Shown: positions 1 through 8,177 of the stretch, piece by piece | Layout of the letters: every line of letters begins with the position of its first letter | Numbering within the stretch: position 1 is the first letter of the stretch | Assembly: GCF_000182745.2 (NCBI RefSeq) | Contig: NC_016027.1 | Location: 2,138,001 to 2,202,000, forward strand | DNA: 64,000 bases | Direction of reading: 5' to 3' | Source of the DNA: Komagataeibacter medellinensis NBRC 3288 | GTDB lineage: Bacteria > Pseudomonadota > Alphaproteobacteria > Acetobacterales > Acetobacteraceae | Translations under genes and position numbers: made by a program | Notes under the pieces: generated by a model | Told to the model about the DNA's origin: nothing | The model's input: only the letters and a program-made list of their open reading frames with translations | Databases searched by the model: none

Positions 1-303
1 CAGCGGATCGACAGGCTGGACATCGTAATGGCCATAGAACAGCACATGTGGCCCTTCGGGGGGCGTGCGGTCATGGGCAACCAGAATGGGGTGGCCGGGT
101 GTTGCATGCAGCGTTACGTCAAACCCGAGTTCATCGAGTTGCGCATGCAGCCATTCCGCTGCCCGCCTGCAGTCATCTGCATGTTCGGGCTGGGTGGAAA
201 TGCTGGGAATGCGCAGGAAGGCAAACAGCCGTTCCAGCGCTGCATCAAGTGTGCGGTCCGCCTGTTCCAGAACGGGAGAAAGGGAAGGGGGGATACTGGT
301 CAT
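1..303 (-). CDS. M20-family metallopeptidase (dipeptidase-like), N-terminal part, cut by window edge
   Basis: The first 101 codons of a reverse-strand gene start at the ATG at 301-303 and run off the left edge without a stop. The translation begins MTSIPPSLSPVLEQADRTLD and contains the metal-ligand block GHYDVQPVDPL near its end, typical of M20/M25/M40 zinc hydrolases that remove residues from dipeptides or small peptides in the cytosol. The RIPSIST segment before it also fits the family. The second metal ligands and dimerisation domain lie outside the window, so substrate (carnosine-like dipeptide, succinyl-diaminopimelate or other) cannot be decided. Confidence 0.85.
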   Translation of the reverse strand, partial: MTSIPPSLSPVLEQADRTLDAALERLFAFLRIPSISTQPEHADDCRRAAEWLHAQLDELGFDVTLHATPGHPILVAHDRTPPEGPHVLFYGHYDVQPVDPL

Positions 304-697
304 GCATTCTCCGTCATGTGACAGGCATCGGGCGGCCCGGATGGGATGAAAGGGATTTTGCCTGTTATGAAGCCAAAAGCAACGTGTCCCTGCGGGGCAC
401 GAAACTGGTTTGAGGAATATGCCTGCGTTTTGATGGGATAGGTCCACGCCGTACAGTCAGATCATGACCGGCCATGCAAAAGAATGTACGGAACATGCCA
501 GCTCCTTACTTTTATTGATGACGATCAGGAAGACCTGAAGCCATTGTACAGTGAATATGGGGTCGTCTACCCATGTCCTGCACTGCCCTGAAGCGGATAT
601 TGTGGTATTTGATCAGCAGATTTAGGATGCAATGATCCTGCCTGCTGCCGCAGTGAGTTTTCCATAAAACTACGGATGGTGTGCAACGCCCGCGTGC
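304..697. other. gene-free stretch of about 390 bp
   Basis: No convincing gene, RNA or terminator is seen here. It lies upstream of the M20 peptidase and downstream of the small gene at 698-982. A short dyad AGGAT-GCAATG-ATCCT lies at about 626-641. A 35-codon open frame at 484-591 has no ribosome binding site and is not called. Confidence 0.5.
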
Positions 698-982
698 TCA
701 GCTCTGCCCGTGCAGGAACCCCAGCGCGGGCAGTGGCCGCCATGCGCGCGGCAGGTCCGCGCGGCGGTAGGGGCGGATAGTGTAATGGGGGATCGCAGTT
801 TCATTGCGTTCAAGAAAATTGCGGTAGGCCGCGACCTGGCGGTTGCGCCATTCGCAATCCGCCTGGGCGGCGGTACGGGTGGGATAGATGCTGGCGATGC
901 GCGTTTCGCGCCCGGTGGAAGTCACGACCGCCCATGATTCATCATGCCGCGCAGTGGTCCGGAATGCGACAACCTTGCCCAT
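698..982 (-). CDS. small uncharacterised protein, 94 aa
   Basis: I do not recognise a family. The frame starts at ATG 980-982 behind a purine-rich stretch (GGAACAGGGGC) and codes for 94 basic residues with no signal peptide or membrane segment. The N-terminal half looks like a small beta fold (MGKVVAFRTT, then WAVVTSTGRETRIASIYPT), followed by an Arg/Glu-rich segment (AADCEWRNRQVAAYRNFLER type) likely to be helical. It is divergent from lapA. It could be a lineage-specific protein of acetic acid bacteria; a spurious frame cannot be fully excluded. Confidence 0.5.
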   Translation of the reverse strand: MGKVVAFRTTARHDESWAVVTSTGRETRIASIYPTRTAAQADCEWRNRQVAAYRNFLERNETAIPHYTIRPYRRADLPRAWRPLPALGFLHGQS

Positions 983-1113
983 CTGCTTTGCCCCTGTTCC
1001 AGTTTACGGTAGCGTTCATGCAGGCAAGCATGGTCGTGGTCTGCAGTGCAAGCAGCGCGCTGATGAATTGATTTTCTTGCAGGTGTCCGTTGTTGGGGGT
1101 AGGGAACAGGATC

Positions 1114-1536
1114 ATGATACGTCTTTTCATTACCCTGCCCGTGATCGTGGCACTGATCATTTTCGCGGCCTGCAATCAGGCGCCGGTGGAACTGTCATGG
1201 CTGCAGTGGAAATGGACGTCATCGCCCGGCGTGCTGGCCCTGCTGGTGGCCGCCCTGTTCTATGCCACCGGGTCAGCCAGTGTATGGATCGTGGTGCTGC
1301 GTCAGATGCGTCGTGCCCGCCGGGCTGAACAGGAACTGCGCGCCCTGCGCGCCAGCCTGCCAGCGGATGATGCTGCCGTTGCCCGCCCGGTAGGTCTGGC
1401 TTCCGCCCCGACCAGTTCCCCCATGGTGCAGGCCTATGCGGCGGCCCAGCCCGTAGCAGTGCACTCGCCCCCGGCTGCCGCAGGCACGGCTATGACCGAA
1501 GCCCCCCCTACACCGGAACGCCCTTCGGAATCCTGA
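1114..1536 (+). CDS. lapA: LapA-domain (DUF1049-like) inner-membrane protein
   Basis: The protein has two N-terminal membrane segments: residues about 3-20 (LFITLPVIVALIIFAACNQ) and about 38-62 (VLALLVAALFYATGSASVW). A basic juxtamembrane helix (RQMRRARRAEQELRALRASL) and an Ala/Pro-rich cytoplasmic tail follow. This matches the LapA/DUF1049 architecture, whose Escherichia coli member helps control lipopolysaccharide assembly. The ATG at 1114 has AGGGAACAGG just upstream; the frame is open back to a TTG at 1090. It sits 52 bp before pyrF, an arrangement (lapA next to pyrF/trpF) common in Alphaproteobacteria. The tail is longer than in the E. coli protein. Function here is inferred from the fold only. 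Confidence 0.7.
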   Translation: MIRLFITLPVIVALIIFAACNQAPVELSWLQWKWTSSPGVLALLVAALFYATGSASVWIVVLRQMRRARRAEQELRALRASLPADDAAVARPVGLASAPTSSPMVQAYAAAQPVAVHSPPAAAGTAMTEAPPTPERPSES

Positions 1537-1588
1537 ACCCTTCCGGTCGCCCTGCCACAACCTGCTGTCTGTTTCTGGAGTACCGCCA

Positions 1589-2296
1589 ATGCGTGGACGG
1601 TCCACCCGCCTGATTGTTGCCCTCGATACCAAGGACACGGCGCAGGCCGAGGTCCTGCGGCATGTAACTGCCCCTTATGTCGGGGCGGTCAAGCTGGGGC
1701 TGGAGTTCACTTATGCAAGCGGGCTGGAGGCGGTGCGCGCGGTGGCAGGGGACAGTCCGCTGTTCCTTGACCTGAAACTGCATGATATTCCCAACACCGT
1801 GGCTTCCGCCATTGGTAGCCTTGCTGCGGTCCGACCCGCCATGCTGACCATTCATGCATCGGGTGGTCGCGCCATGATCGCGGCGGCACGAGCGGCAGTG
1901 GATGCAACCTTTCCGGCACAGGCCCGGCCGTTGCTGCTGGGTGTGACGGTGCTGACCAGCATGGATGAAGCGGCCCTGCATGAAACAGGCGTTGCGGGCA
2001 GTGTGGCGGCACAGGTGATCCGCCTTGGTCGTTTGGCCATGGAAGCCGGGACGGACGGCCTGATCTGCTCCCCGCACGAGATTGCGCCCCTGCGGCAGGC
2101 ACTGGGGGATGCGCCCGTTCTGGTGGTGCCCGGCATCCGCCCCACCGGGAGTGACGCAGGCGACCAGAAGCGGATCATGACCCCCGCACAGGCGCGCGAA
2201 GCGGGCGCGGACTGGATTGTGGTGGGCCGTCCCATTACCCGCGCCGCCGACCCGGCTGCTGCCGCTGCCGCAATCGCAGCCGAACTGGCGGCCTGA
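1589..2296 (+). CDS. pyrF: orotidine-5'-phosphate decarboxylase
   Basis: Catalyses the last step of de novo UMP synthesis, decarboxylating OMP to UMP in the cytosol. The 235-residue length is normal for the short bacterial form. The catalytic Asp/Lys array is visible in FLDLKLHDIPNTV (D-x-K-x-x-D), and the phosphate-binding end VVPGIRP plus IVVGRPITRA fits the family's C-terminal beta-alpha barrel strands. The start is the ATG at 1589. It lies between lapA and trpF on the same strand, separated from trpF by a dispersed repeat element rather than a simple spacer. Confidence 0.97.
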   Translation: MRGRSTRLIVALDTKDTAQAEVLRHVTAPYVGAVKLGLEFTYASGLEAVRAVAGDSPLFLDLKLHDIPNTVASAIGSLAAVRPAMLTIHASGGRAMIAAARAAVDATFPAQARPLLLGVTVLTSMDEAALHETGVAGSVAAQVIRLGRLAMEAGTDGLICSPHEIAPLRQALGDAPVLVVPGIRPTGSDAGDQKRIMTPAQAREAGADWIVVGRPITRAADPAAAAAAIAAELAA

Positions 2297-2319
2297 ACAT
2301 CAGAAAACAGAAGCATAAA

Positions 2320-2398
2320 GAAGTTTTTGGTAAAGCTTTTTCCAAAAAGCTTCAGAAAATGCTGTCTTTTCGGAAAAAGGTAGCACCCGAAAACTTTT
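2320..2398 (+). repeat. dispersed two-hairpin intergenic repeat, copy A
   Basis: An outer inverted repeat (AAGTTTTTGGT at 2321-2331 against ACCCGAAAACTT near 2385-2396) encloses two hairpins: AAGCTTTTT/AAAAAGCTT (2333-2352) and GCTgtCTTTT/AAAAAGgtAGC (2361-2384). Related copies lie at 12295, 18389, 27690, 34271, 37992 and 61531, with a fragment at 3663. This copy sits between pyrF and trpF, both forward. The hairpins could act in termination or mRNA stability, which is inference. Confidence 0.85.
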
Positions 2399-2429
2399 AT
2401 CCTTTTCAAACACCCTCCAAGGCGAACGG

Positions 2430-3062
2430 ATGATGACGGTGCGTGTCAAGATATGCGGCCTGCGTGACCGTGCGGGGCTGGATGCGGCCTGTGAGGCAGG
2501 GGCGGACTGGGTCGGGTTCGTGTTCTTTGCCCGCTCGCCCCGCCATGTCACAGCGCAGGAAGCGGGCATGCTGGCGCGTACCATGCCCAAGGCAGGACCG
2601 CAGCGTATCGGCCTGTTTGTGCGCCCCACCGATGTGCAGATCGCGGAGGTGCTGGACCATGTGCCCCTTGATGGCCTGCAGATCTATGATGATGCGGCAC
2701 GTGCCACGGCCATCCGGGCGCGTTTCGGCCTGCCGGTATGGCTGGCGGCGGGAATTGCCAGCAGGGCCGACCTGCCGCAGGCGTGCGCGGTGGATAGGCT
2801 GGTCATTGAATCACGCCCCCCCACCGGGTCGGACCGGCCTGGCGGCAATGCCCACCGCTTTGACTGGGTCCTGACACAGAAGTGGCAGGCCCCCGTACCC
2901 TGGCTGCTGGCAGGAGGTCTGGACCCGGATAATGTCCAGCTTGCCATACGCCAGAGCGGGGCGCGGGCGGTCGACGTTTCATCGGGGGTGGAATCCGCTC
3001 CCGGTATCAAGTCAGCCACCCTGATCCATCGCTTCGTGCAGGCTGCCCGAAACTCCGCCTGA
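2430..3062 (+). CDS. trpF: phosphoribosylanthranilate isomerase
   Basis: Third step of tryptophan synthesis: Amadori rearrangement of N-(5-phosphoribosyl)anthranilate to CdRP, cytosolic. The N-terminus VRVKICGLRDRAGLDAA carries the catalytic Cys of the KICG motif, and the general-acid Asp is in the LDGLQ-type segment (PLDGLQIYDD). The C-terminal phosphate loop is WLLAGGLDPDNV and ARAVDVSSGVESAPGIKS. At 210 residues it is a standard monofunctional TrpF. Two ATG codons are adjacent at 2430; AAGGCGAACGG precedes them. trpB does not follow; the next gene is on the opposite strand. Confidence 0.97.
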   Translation: MMTVRVKICGLRDRAGLDAACEAGADWVGFVFFARSPRHVTAQEAGMLARTMPKAGPQRIGLFVRPTDVQIAEVLDHVPLDGLQIYDDAARATAIRARFGLPVWLAAGIASRADLPQACAVDRLVIESRPPTGSDRPGGNAHRFDWVLTQKWQAPVPWLLAGGLDPDNVQLAIRQSGARAVDVSSGVESAPGIKSATLIHRFVQAARNSA

Positions 3063-3065
3063 TCG

Positions 3066-3437
3066 CTAATAACCGCCGTAATAATAGCCACCATAATAGG
3101 CCGGTGGTGGCGGTGGTGGTGGTGGCGGCGGATAGGCATAAACCGGCGGCGGCGGATACCCGTAGACCGGATATCCGTAGGCTGGATAGCCATACCCGCC
3201 GTAATAGGGCCGGTAGCGGTAGGGTGACATGGCCACACCCAGCGCCGTGCCGGCGGCAATGCCCATGCCAAAGCCGCCCCAGCCCCAGCCGGGACGCCAT
3301 CCCCAGCCGCCGCCACGCCAGCCACCACCATGCCATCCGCCGCCCCATCCACCTCCGTGCCAGGCATAGGCGGAGGGCGCGGGCAATACACCGACCAGCC
3401 CCATGGACACGGCCAGCAACAGGGCTACCTTACGCAT
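3066..3437 (-). CDS. exported Gly/Trp/Tyr/Pro-rich protein with glycine zipper
   Basis: A 123-residue protein with a clear signal peptide (MRKVALLLAVSMGLVGVLPA ending PSAYA). The mature part has three zones: Gly/Trp repeats of the GGGW(G/H/R) type, a short glycine-zipper segment (GMGIAAGTALGVAMS), and a Tyr/Pro/Gly tail with a run of ten prolines ending in YYGGYYYGGY. The start at 3437 is chosen because GGAAG lies about 10 bp upstream and the signal peptide begins there; the frame is open 24 codons further. It probably resides in the periplasm or outer membrane. No family function is known to me. A related protein is encoded at 62218-62574. It is convergent with trpF, 3 bp apart. Confidence 0.7.
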   Translation of the reverse strand: MRKVALLLAVSMGLVGVLPAPSAYAWHGGGWGGGWHGGGWRGGGWGWRPGWGWGGFGMGIAAGTALGVAMSPYRYRPYYGGYGYPAYGYPVYGYPPPPVYAYPPPPPPPPPPAYYGGYYYGGY

Positions 3438-3662
3438 ATGCTCGCTTCCTTTTTCAGGCATCGTGCTGTTATCCGATATTGGCACAGGACAGGTAAATAT
3501 CCACCTCATCCTGCATGCCTGTGTAACAAGACTGTTGTGATGGCAGGAGGATGCGGCATGTATGTGGCATTGCAGGTTGGTGACACGAAATTTTCTAAAT
3601 AGACAGTTGATAAATATTAATAAAGATTTCTTCAGGTAGTGCTTTTCCCAAAGCAGGGAGCC

Positions 3663-3692
3663 TGAAGTTTTCTGAAAAAAGCTTCACCGGGA
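3663..3692 (-). repeat. fragment of the dispersed two-hairpin repeat
   Basis: Read on the reverse strand this is GGTGAAGCTTTTTTCAG followed by AAAACTTCAGG, resembling the first hairpin of the repeat family but without the second hairpin or outer arms. A local dyad GAGCTTTC/GAAAGCTC adjoins it (about 3691-3707). It lies in the 302-bp gap (3438-3739) upstream of the Gly-rich gene and behind dciA; the rest of the gap is AT-rich with no other feature seen. Confidence 0.45.
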
Positions 3693-3739
3693 GCTTTCAG
3701 AAAGCTCATGGCTTCAGGGCATGCCATGGGCAGCAATGT

Positions 3740-4243
3740 CTACCCTCCCCCCGGATTGCGCCGTGTGCCCATCCATCCCCCCAGTCGCGCCAGTGCATCC
3801 TTCAGCGGTCCATCGGGCATGTCGTCAATCCGGACCGGGGCCGGGGTAGGCTGTCGCTGGGGGCGGGGTTGCGGGCGGGGAAGTACGGTCAGGTCCTGCA
3901 CCATTTTTAGTCGTTTGACCACGCCCTGACCGCATGTGGTGTTGATGCGCGCGATCACGGTGGGGGCCAGGTGCTGTAGTTCCATCGCCACGGGGCCGGA
4001 GCAGGCAACCGTTAGTGTGCCCGCACCCAGCCTGCGTGGCACGGTCAGGGCCGCAAGGTGCGGGCCGACAATATCGGGCCAGTCCGTCATGACCTGCACC
4101 GCAGTGGCCGATTGCTTGCGAAACACAGGGCGGCTGACAGCGGGCAGCAGGGCCGCCAGACTGCGCGCGCGCATGGCCCGCCGGGGCGGCTCGACCGGAG
4201 TGGGAGCATTCTTTCGCTTGCTGGCGGGCGGCGGGTTCGTCAT
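3740..4243 (-). CDS. DUF721 / DciA-family protein
   Basis: A 167-residue DUF721 protein. The conserved domain spans the middle: DWPDIVGPHLAALTVPRRL, then GTLTVACSGPVAMELQHLAP and VIARINTTCGQGVVKRLKMV, matching the KH-like DUF721 fold. Members called DciA are the replicative-helicase loaders of most bacteria, so a role in loading DnaB at the origin is likely but inferred. A Pro/Arg-rich linker and a C-terminal acidic-amphipathic piece follow. ATG 4241-4243 is the start, only 10 bp from the divergent mutY start, so the two genes share their whole upstream signals. Confidence 0.8.
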   Translation of the reverse strand: MTNPPPASKRKNAPTPVEPPRRAMRARSLAALLPAVSRPVFRKQSATAVQVMTDWPDIVGPHLAALTVPRRLGAGTLTVACSGPVAMELQHLAPTVIARINTTCGQGVVKRLKMVQDLTVLPRPQPRPQRQPTPAPVRIDDMPDGPLKDALARLGGWMGTRRNPGGG

Positions 4244-4253
4244 AAACGGGTCC

Positions 4254-5333
4254 GTGTTACCTTCTGCTGCCGATCTGTTACGCTGGTATGACCGGCACCG
4301 TCGCATCCTGCCATGGCGCGCCCTGCCGGGCCAGAGCGCAGATGCCTATCGGGTCTGGCTGAGCGAAATCATGCTCCAGCAGACCACGGTTACGGCGGTC
4401 ATGCCGTATTTCGAGCGTTTCCTTGCCGCTTTCCCCGATGTGGGCGCACTGGCCCGCGCGCCGCAGGACCGGGTCATGGCGCTGTGGGCGGGTCTTGGCT
4501 ACTACGCCCGCGCGCGCAACCTGCATGCCTGCGCGCAGGTTGTGGCGGCCAGCGGCGGCCGGTTTCCCGATACGGTGGAAGGGTTGCTGGAACTGCCGGG
4601 AATCGGTGCCTATACCGCTGCCGCCATTGCCGCCATCGCCTTTGGTCGCCCCGTCGTGCCGGTAGACGGGAATGTGGAGCGCGTGACCACACGCCTCTTT
4701 GCCCTGACTGATCCGCTGCCTGCTGCGCGCAAGGCCATAGCCCGCCGGGCCATGACGCTGAACGGGGATGCGCTTGCCCGCGCCCGCCCGTCTGATTTTG
4801 CTCAGGCACTGTTTGACCTGGGTGCCGGCATCTGCACGCCGCGCACGCCTGCCTGCGTGCTGTGTCCATGGCGGGAAACATGTGCTGCGAACCGGCAGGG
4901 AATCGCGGCCACCTTGCCGCGGCGTGCGGCAAAGCCCGTACGCCCGGTGCGCTACGGGGTGCATTTCTGCATGGTGGACAGTGCCGGCGGTCTGCTGCTG
5001 GTCCGTCGCCCCGAAAAGGGTCTGCTGGGCGGCATGATGGGCTTGCCGGGGCCGGTATGGCGTGACGCCCCATGGTCGGACACGGAAGCCATGGCCCATG
5101 CGCCCACGGCTTCTCGCCTGCGCCCGCAATGGCATAAGGTAGGGCAGGTCAAGCATGTCTTTACCCATTTCACCCTGCTGGTGGATGTCTATGCCGCGTG
5201 TGTGCAGAGCTTTCCCAATAGCCTGGTCGCAGCGGAGGGGATGGTCCACCGCACGGGGGATGATGAAGTGGCGCTGCCCTCGCTCATGCGCAAATGTATC
5301 AGTCTGGCGCAGTCCGCGCATGTTTTTGATTGA
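4254..5333 (+). CDS. mutY: A/G-specific adenine glycosylase
   Basis: Removes adenine mispaired with 8-oxoguanine (base-excision repair). It shows the catalytic Glu region SEIMLQQTTVTAVMPYFERF, the helix-hairpin-helix ELPGIGAYTAAAIAAIAFG with catalytic Asp in VPVDGNVERV, and the [4Fe-4S] loop C-x6-C-x2-C-x5-C (CTPRTPACVLCPWRETC). A C-terminal NUDIX-like domain reading 8-oxoG follows (GLLGGMMGLPG, then VKHVFTHFTL). The GTG at 4254 is chosen because it places WYDRHRRILPW at the usual distance from the N-terminus; the frame is open much further upstream but there overlaps dciA. Length is 359 residues, normal. Confidence 0.95.
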   Translation: MLPSAADLLRWYDRHRRILPWRALPGQSADAYRVWLSEIMLQQTTVTAVMPYFERFLAAFPDVGALARAPQDRVMALWAGLGYYARARNLHACAQVVAASGGRFPDTVEGLLELPGIGAYTAAAIAAIAFGRPVVPVDGNVERVTTRLFALTDPLPAARKAIARRAMTLNGDALARARPSDFAQALFDLGAGICTPRTPACVLCPWRETCAANRQGIAATLPRRAAKPVRPVRYGVHFCMVDSAGGLLLVRRPEKGLLGGMMGLPGPVWRDAPWSDTEAMAHAPTASRLRPQWHKVGQVKHVFTHFTLLVDVYAACVQSFPNSLVAAEGMVHRTGDDEVALPSLMRKCISLAQSAHVFD

Positions 5334-5390
5334 CGTGGGTAGGAAACGCGCGGTTCACTGATTCCTGTCCGATAAGGAAAGGGACCGTTG

Positions 5391-5528
5391 ATGTTCGCTT
5401 TTGTCCAGATGCTTTCCCCTGTTGTCGCCGTGCTGGGTATTGCCGGTGTCGCGCGTTATTTTACCTTGCAGGCCCAGGCATTGCAGCCCGTGCGGGTTCG
5501 CGCCCGCCGCCATGATCGGGGCATGTAA
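5391..5528 (+). CDS. very small membrane protein, 45 aa
   Basis: A 45-codon gene starting at ATG 5391 with a strong purine-rich ribosome binding site (AAGGAAAGGGA, 5373-5383). The product begins MFAFVQMLSPVVAVLGIAGV, one predicted membrane helix, and continues with a short helix (ARYFTLQAQALQP) and a very basic end (VRVRARRHDRGM). It lies 57 bp after mutY and about 70 bp before hemH on the same strand. I recognise no family; the good ribosome binding site and helix-plus-basic-tail layout support a real gene. Confidence 0.55.
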   Translation: MFAFVQMLSPVVAVLGIAGVARYFTLQAQALQPVRVRARRHDRGM

Positions 5529-5595
5529 AGAGAGGTAGCAGAACCCTGTCTGCGCTGCTTTGCATCACGCCCCGGCTTCCTGTAGCAGCCATGGC

Positions 5596-6636
5596 ATGAC
5601 ATTCATGACCATACAACGCGCGGCACCATACAAAGATGTCGCGCCACGCACCGGGGTGCTACTGAGCAATCTGGGCACCCCGGATGGTACCGGCTATGCG
5701 GCCGTGCGGCGGTATCTGGCGGAATTCCTGTCGGACCGGCGTATTATCGAAGCCAGCCCCCTGATCTGGAAGCCTATCCTCTATGGGCCGGTGCTGACTT
5801 TCCGCCCCCGTAAGTCGGGCGAGGCATATCACCGGATCTGGCATCACGACCGTGATGAAAGCCCGCTACGCACCTATACGCGTGATCAGGCCGAAGGGCT
5901 GGGCGCAAGGCTGGCGGCGGATAATGTGCCAGTGGCATGGGGCATGCGCTATGGCGCGCCTTCCATCCGTCAGGCGTTGCATGAACTGGTGGCGCAGGGC
6001 TGTGATCGGATCCTGCTGGCCCCGCTTTACCCGCAATACAGCGCGACCACCACGGCCACGGCCAACGATCAGGCGTTCCGTGTGCTCATGCGCATGCGCA
6101 ACCAGCCCGCCATTCGTACCCTGCCAGCCTTTTCTGACCATCCGGCCTATATTGCAGCGTTGGCCCGTTCCATTACTGCCCGGCTCAAGACGCTGGATTT
6201 CATGCCGCAGATGATCGTGGCGTCCTTCCATGGTCTGCCCAGGGTGTATGTGGAAAAGGGCGATAGCTATGCGGATGAATGCGCGCGCACCATAACCGCC
6301 CTGCGCCGCGCCATGGGATACGACGCCCAGATGATGCCGCTGACCTTCCAGTCCCGCTTTGGTCCGGCAAAATGGCTGGAGCCCTATACTGCCCCGTTTA
6401 TCGAATCCCTGCCCGCGCAGGGGATCGAGCGTATTGCCGTGATCACACCCGGATTCATCTCCGACTGTATCGAAACGCTGGACGAAATCGGCAACGAGGC
6501 AGGCGATGCTTTTATCAAGGCGGGGGGTAAGGAACTGGCGCTGATCCCGTGCCTGAACAATTCCCCTGATGCCATTGACCTGCTTGAAACTCTTGTGCGG
6601 CAAGAATTGCAGGGTTGGATGCCGCGCCAGCCGTAG
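5596..6636 (+). CDS. hemH: ferrochelatase
   Basis: Inserts Fe2+ into protoporphyrin IX, the last step of protohaem synthesis, at the cytoplasmic face of the membrane. Family landmarks in order: VLLSNLGTPDG, MRYGAPSI, LYPQYSATTTAT, the catalytic His segment ASFHGLPRVYVEKGDSY, FQSRFGPAKWLEPYT, and TPGFISDCIETLDEIG with the conserved Glu. The start is uncertain: ATG 5596 and ATG 5605 both lack a good ribosome binding site, and the frame opens at TTG 5560. The length of about 346 residues is usual. A strong bidirectional terminator follows before the convergent accC. Confidence 0.96.
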   Translation: MTFMTIQRAAPYKDVAPRTGVLLSNLGTPDGTGYAAVRRYLAEFLSDRRIIEASPLIWKPILYGPVLTFRPRKSGEAYHRIWHHDRDESPLRTYTRDQAEGLGARLAADNVPVAWGMRYGAPSIRQALHELVAQGCDRILLAPLYPQYSATTTATANDQAFRVLMRMRNQPAIRTLPAFSDHPAYIAALARSITARLKTLDFMPQMIVASFHGLPRVYVEKGDSYADECARTITALRRAMGYDAQMMPLTFQSRFGPAKWLEPYTAPFIESLPAQGIERIAVITPGFISDCIETLDEIGNEAGDAFIKAGGKELALIPCLNNSPDAIDLLETLVRQELQGWMPRQP

Positions 6637-6758
6637 TCGGATTGTGCGACAACTCTGCCCGGTATCCAGAAAAAACTTTTCAAAACAGTATATTATAATC
6701 AATCTGGTCGCCGCGATCATCAGCTTACGCTCATTCCCAACAGGCTCCAGACAGTCTT

Positions 6759-6795
6759 AAAAAAAGGGCGGCACCATCATGGTACCGCCTTTTTT
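6759..6795. terminator. bidirectional intrinsic terminator between hemH and accC
   Basis: A-run, then GGGCGGCACC, loop ATCAT, GGTACCGCC, then T-run (6759-6795). The stem is flanked by A7 and T6, so it can work on both strands and serves the convergent hemH and aroQ-accB-accC units. Confidence 0.85.
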
Positions 6796-6824
6796 GTGGT
6801 TTCTGTTTTCGTGTGCGATCCGGT

Positions 6825-8177
6825 TCAGCTTTTCTCTTGCTGCCGGGCCACGAAGTTTTCCAGCCAGTGGATGGTGTAATCACCCTTGCGGAACTGGGGG
6901 TCTTCCAGAATCTTGCGGTGCAGCGGGATGACCGTCTTGACGCCTTCGATCACGAACTCATCCAGCGCGCGGCGCATGCGTTCGATGGCCTCAAGCCGCG
7001 TGGGCGCGCGCACGATCAGCTTGGCGATCATGCTGTCGTAATACGGCGGCACGCGGTAACCCGCATAAAGCGCGCTGTCGATTCGCACGCCCAGCCCTCC
7101 CGGCGGGTGATAGACAGTAATCGTGCCCGGCGTGGGCATGAAGGTCTGCGGGTCTTCGGCATTGATGCGGCATTCGATCGCATGGCCGGAGAACTTGATG
7201 TCCGACTGGCTGTAGCCCATCGGTTCGCCCGCCGCGATGCGGATCTGCTCGCGTACCAGGTCCACATCACACACCATTTCCGTCACCGGATGTTCCACCT
7301 GAAGGCGGGTGTTCATCTCGATGAAGCAGAACTGCCCGTCCTGGTACAGGAACTCAAGCGTGCCGGCGTTGCGGTAGCCGAGCTTTGTCAGGGCGGAGGT
7401 TGCAATCTGGCCGATCTCGTCACGCTGCTGCGCGGTCAGGGCGGGGGAGCCTGCTTCTTCGAGCAGTTTCTGGTGGCGGCGCTGCAGCGAGCAGTCGCGC
7501 TCGCCAAAATGCACCACGTTACCATGCGTGTCCGCCATGATCTGCAGTTCGATATGACGCGGCTTGTCGAGGTATTTCTCGAGATAGACCTCATCATTGC
7601 CAAATGCGGCACGGGCCTCGGTGCGGGCCACGCTCCACGCTTCCTCCAGGTCGGCCTCGGTGGGGGCAACCTTCATGCCGCGCCCGCCGCCGCCTGCCGC
7701 CGCCTTGATCAGTACGGGGTAGCCAACTTTCGCCGCGACCTCGCGCGCCTGCTCAAGGCTTTCCAGCGCGCCGTCCGATCCGGGGACTAGCGGCACGCCT
7801 AGCGCCATCATGGTGGTCTTGGCGGTGATCTTGTCACCCATCATGCGGATATGTTCCGCCGTGGGGCCGATGAAGGTAATGCCGTGGGCTTCCACCGTTT
7901 CGGCAAAATCGGCGTTTTCCGACAGGAAGCCGTAACCGGGATGGATCGCATCCGCACCCGTGATGGTGGCGGCCGACAGGATGGCCGCGACATTCAGGTA
8001 CGAGTCGCGGCTGGCCGGCGGGCCGATGCACACCGCTTCATCCGCCAGGCGGACATACATGGCATCCGCATCCGCAGTGGAATGCACGGCAACGGTGGGA
8101 ATGCCCAGTTCGCGGCAGGCCCGCAGGATGCGCAGGGCGATCTCGCCACGATTGGCAATGAGGATCTTGGAAAACAT
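6825..8177 (-). CDS. accC: biotin carboxylase subunit of acetyl-CoA carboxylase
   Basis: ATP-dependent carboxylation of biotin on AccB, the first half-reaction of fatty-acid synthesis. 450 residues: N-terminal [23 protein letters not shown]-grasp glycine loop [13 protein letters not shown], and the catalytic/metal segment [18 protein letters not shown], all canonical. The start codon overlaps the accB stop by one base (TAATG), so translation is coupled in aroQ-accB-accC. The carboxyltransferase genes accA and accD are not in the window. Confidence 0.98.
   Translation of the reverse strand: MFSKILIANRGEIALRILRACRELGIPTVAVHSTADADAMYVRLADEAVCIGPPASRDSYLNVAAILSAATITGADAIHPGYGFLSENADFAETVEAHGITFIGPTAEHIRMMGDKITAKTTMMALGVPLVPGSDGALESLEQAREVAAKVGYPVLIKAAAGGGGRGMKVAPTEADLEEAWSVARTEARAAFGNDEVYLEKYLDKPRHIELQIMADTHGNVVHFGERDCSLQRRHQKLLEEAGSPALTAQQRDEIGQIATSALTKLGYRNAGTLEFLYQDGQFCFIEMNTRLQVEHPVTEMVCDVDLVREQIRIAAGEPMGYSQSDIKFSGHAIECRINAEDPQTFMPTPGTITVYHPPGGLGVRIDSALYAGYRVPPYYDSMIAKLIVRAPTRLEAIERMRRALDEFVIEGVKTVIPLHRKILEDPQFRKGDYTIHWLENFVARQQEKS

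Noticed and set aside
484-591. 35-codon open frame in the gene-free stretch (MYGTCQLLTFIDDDQEDLKP...)
   Set aside because: No ribosome binding site, no neighbouring operon and no recognisable features; cannot be separated from chance.
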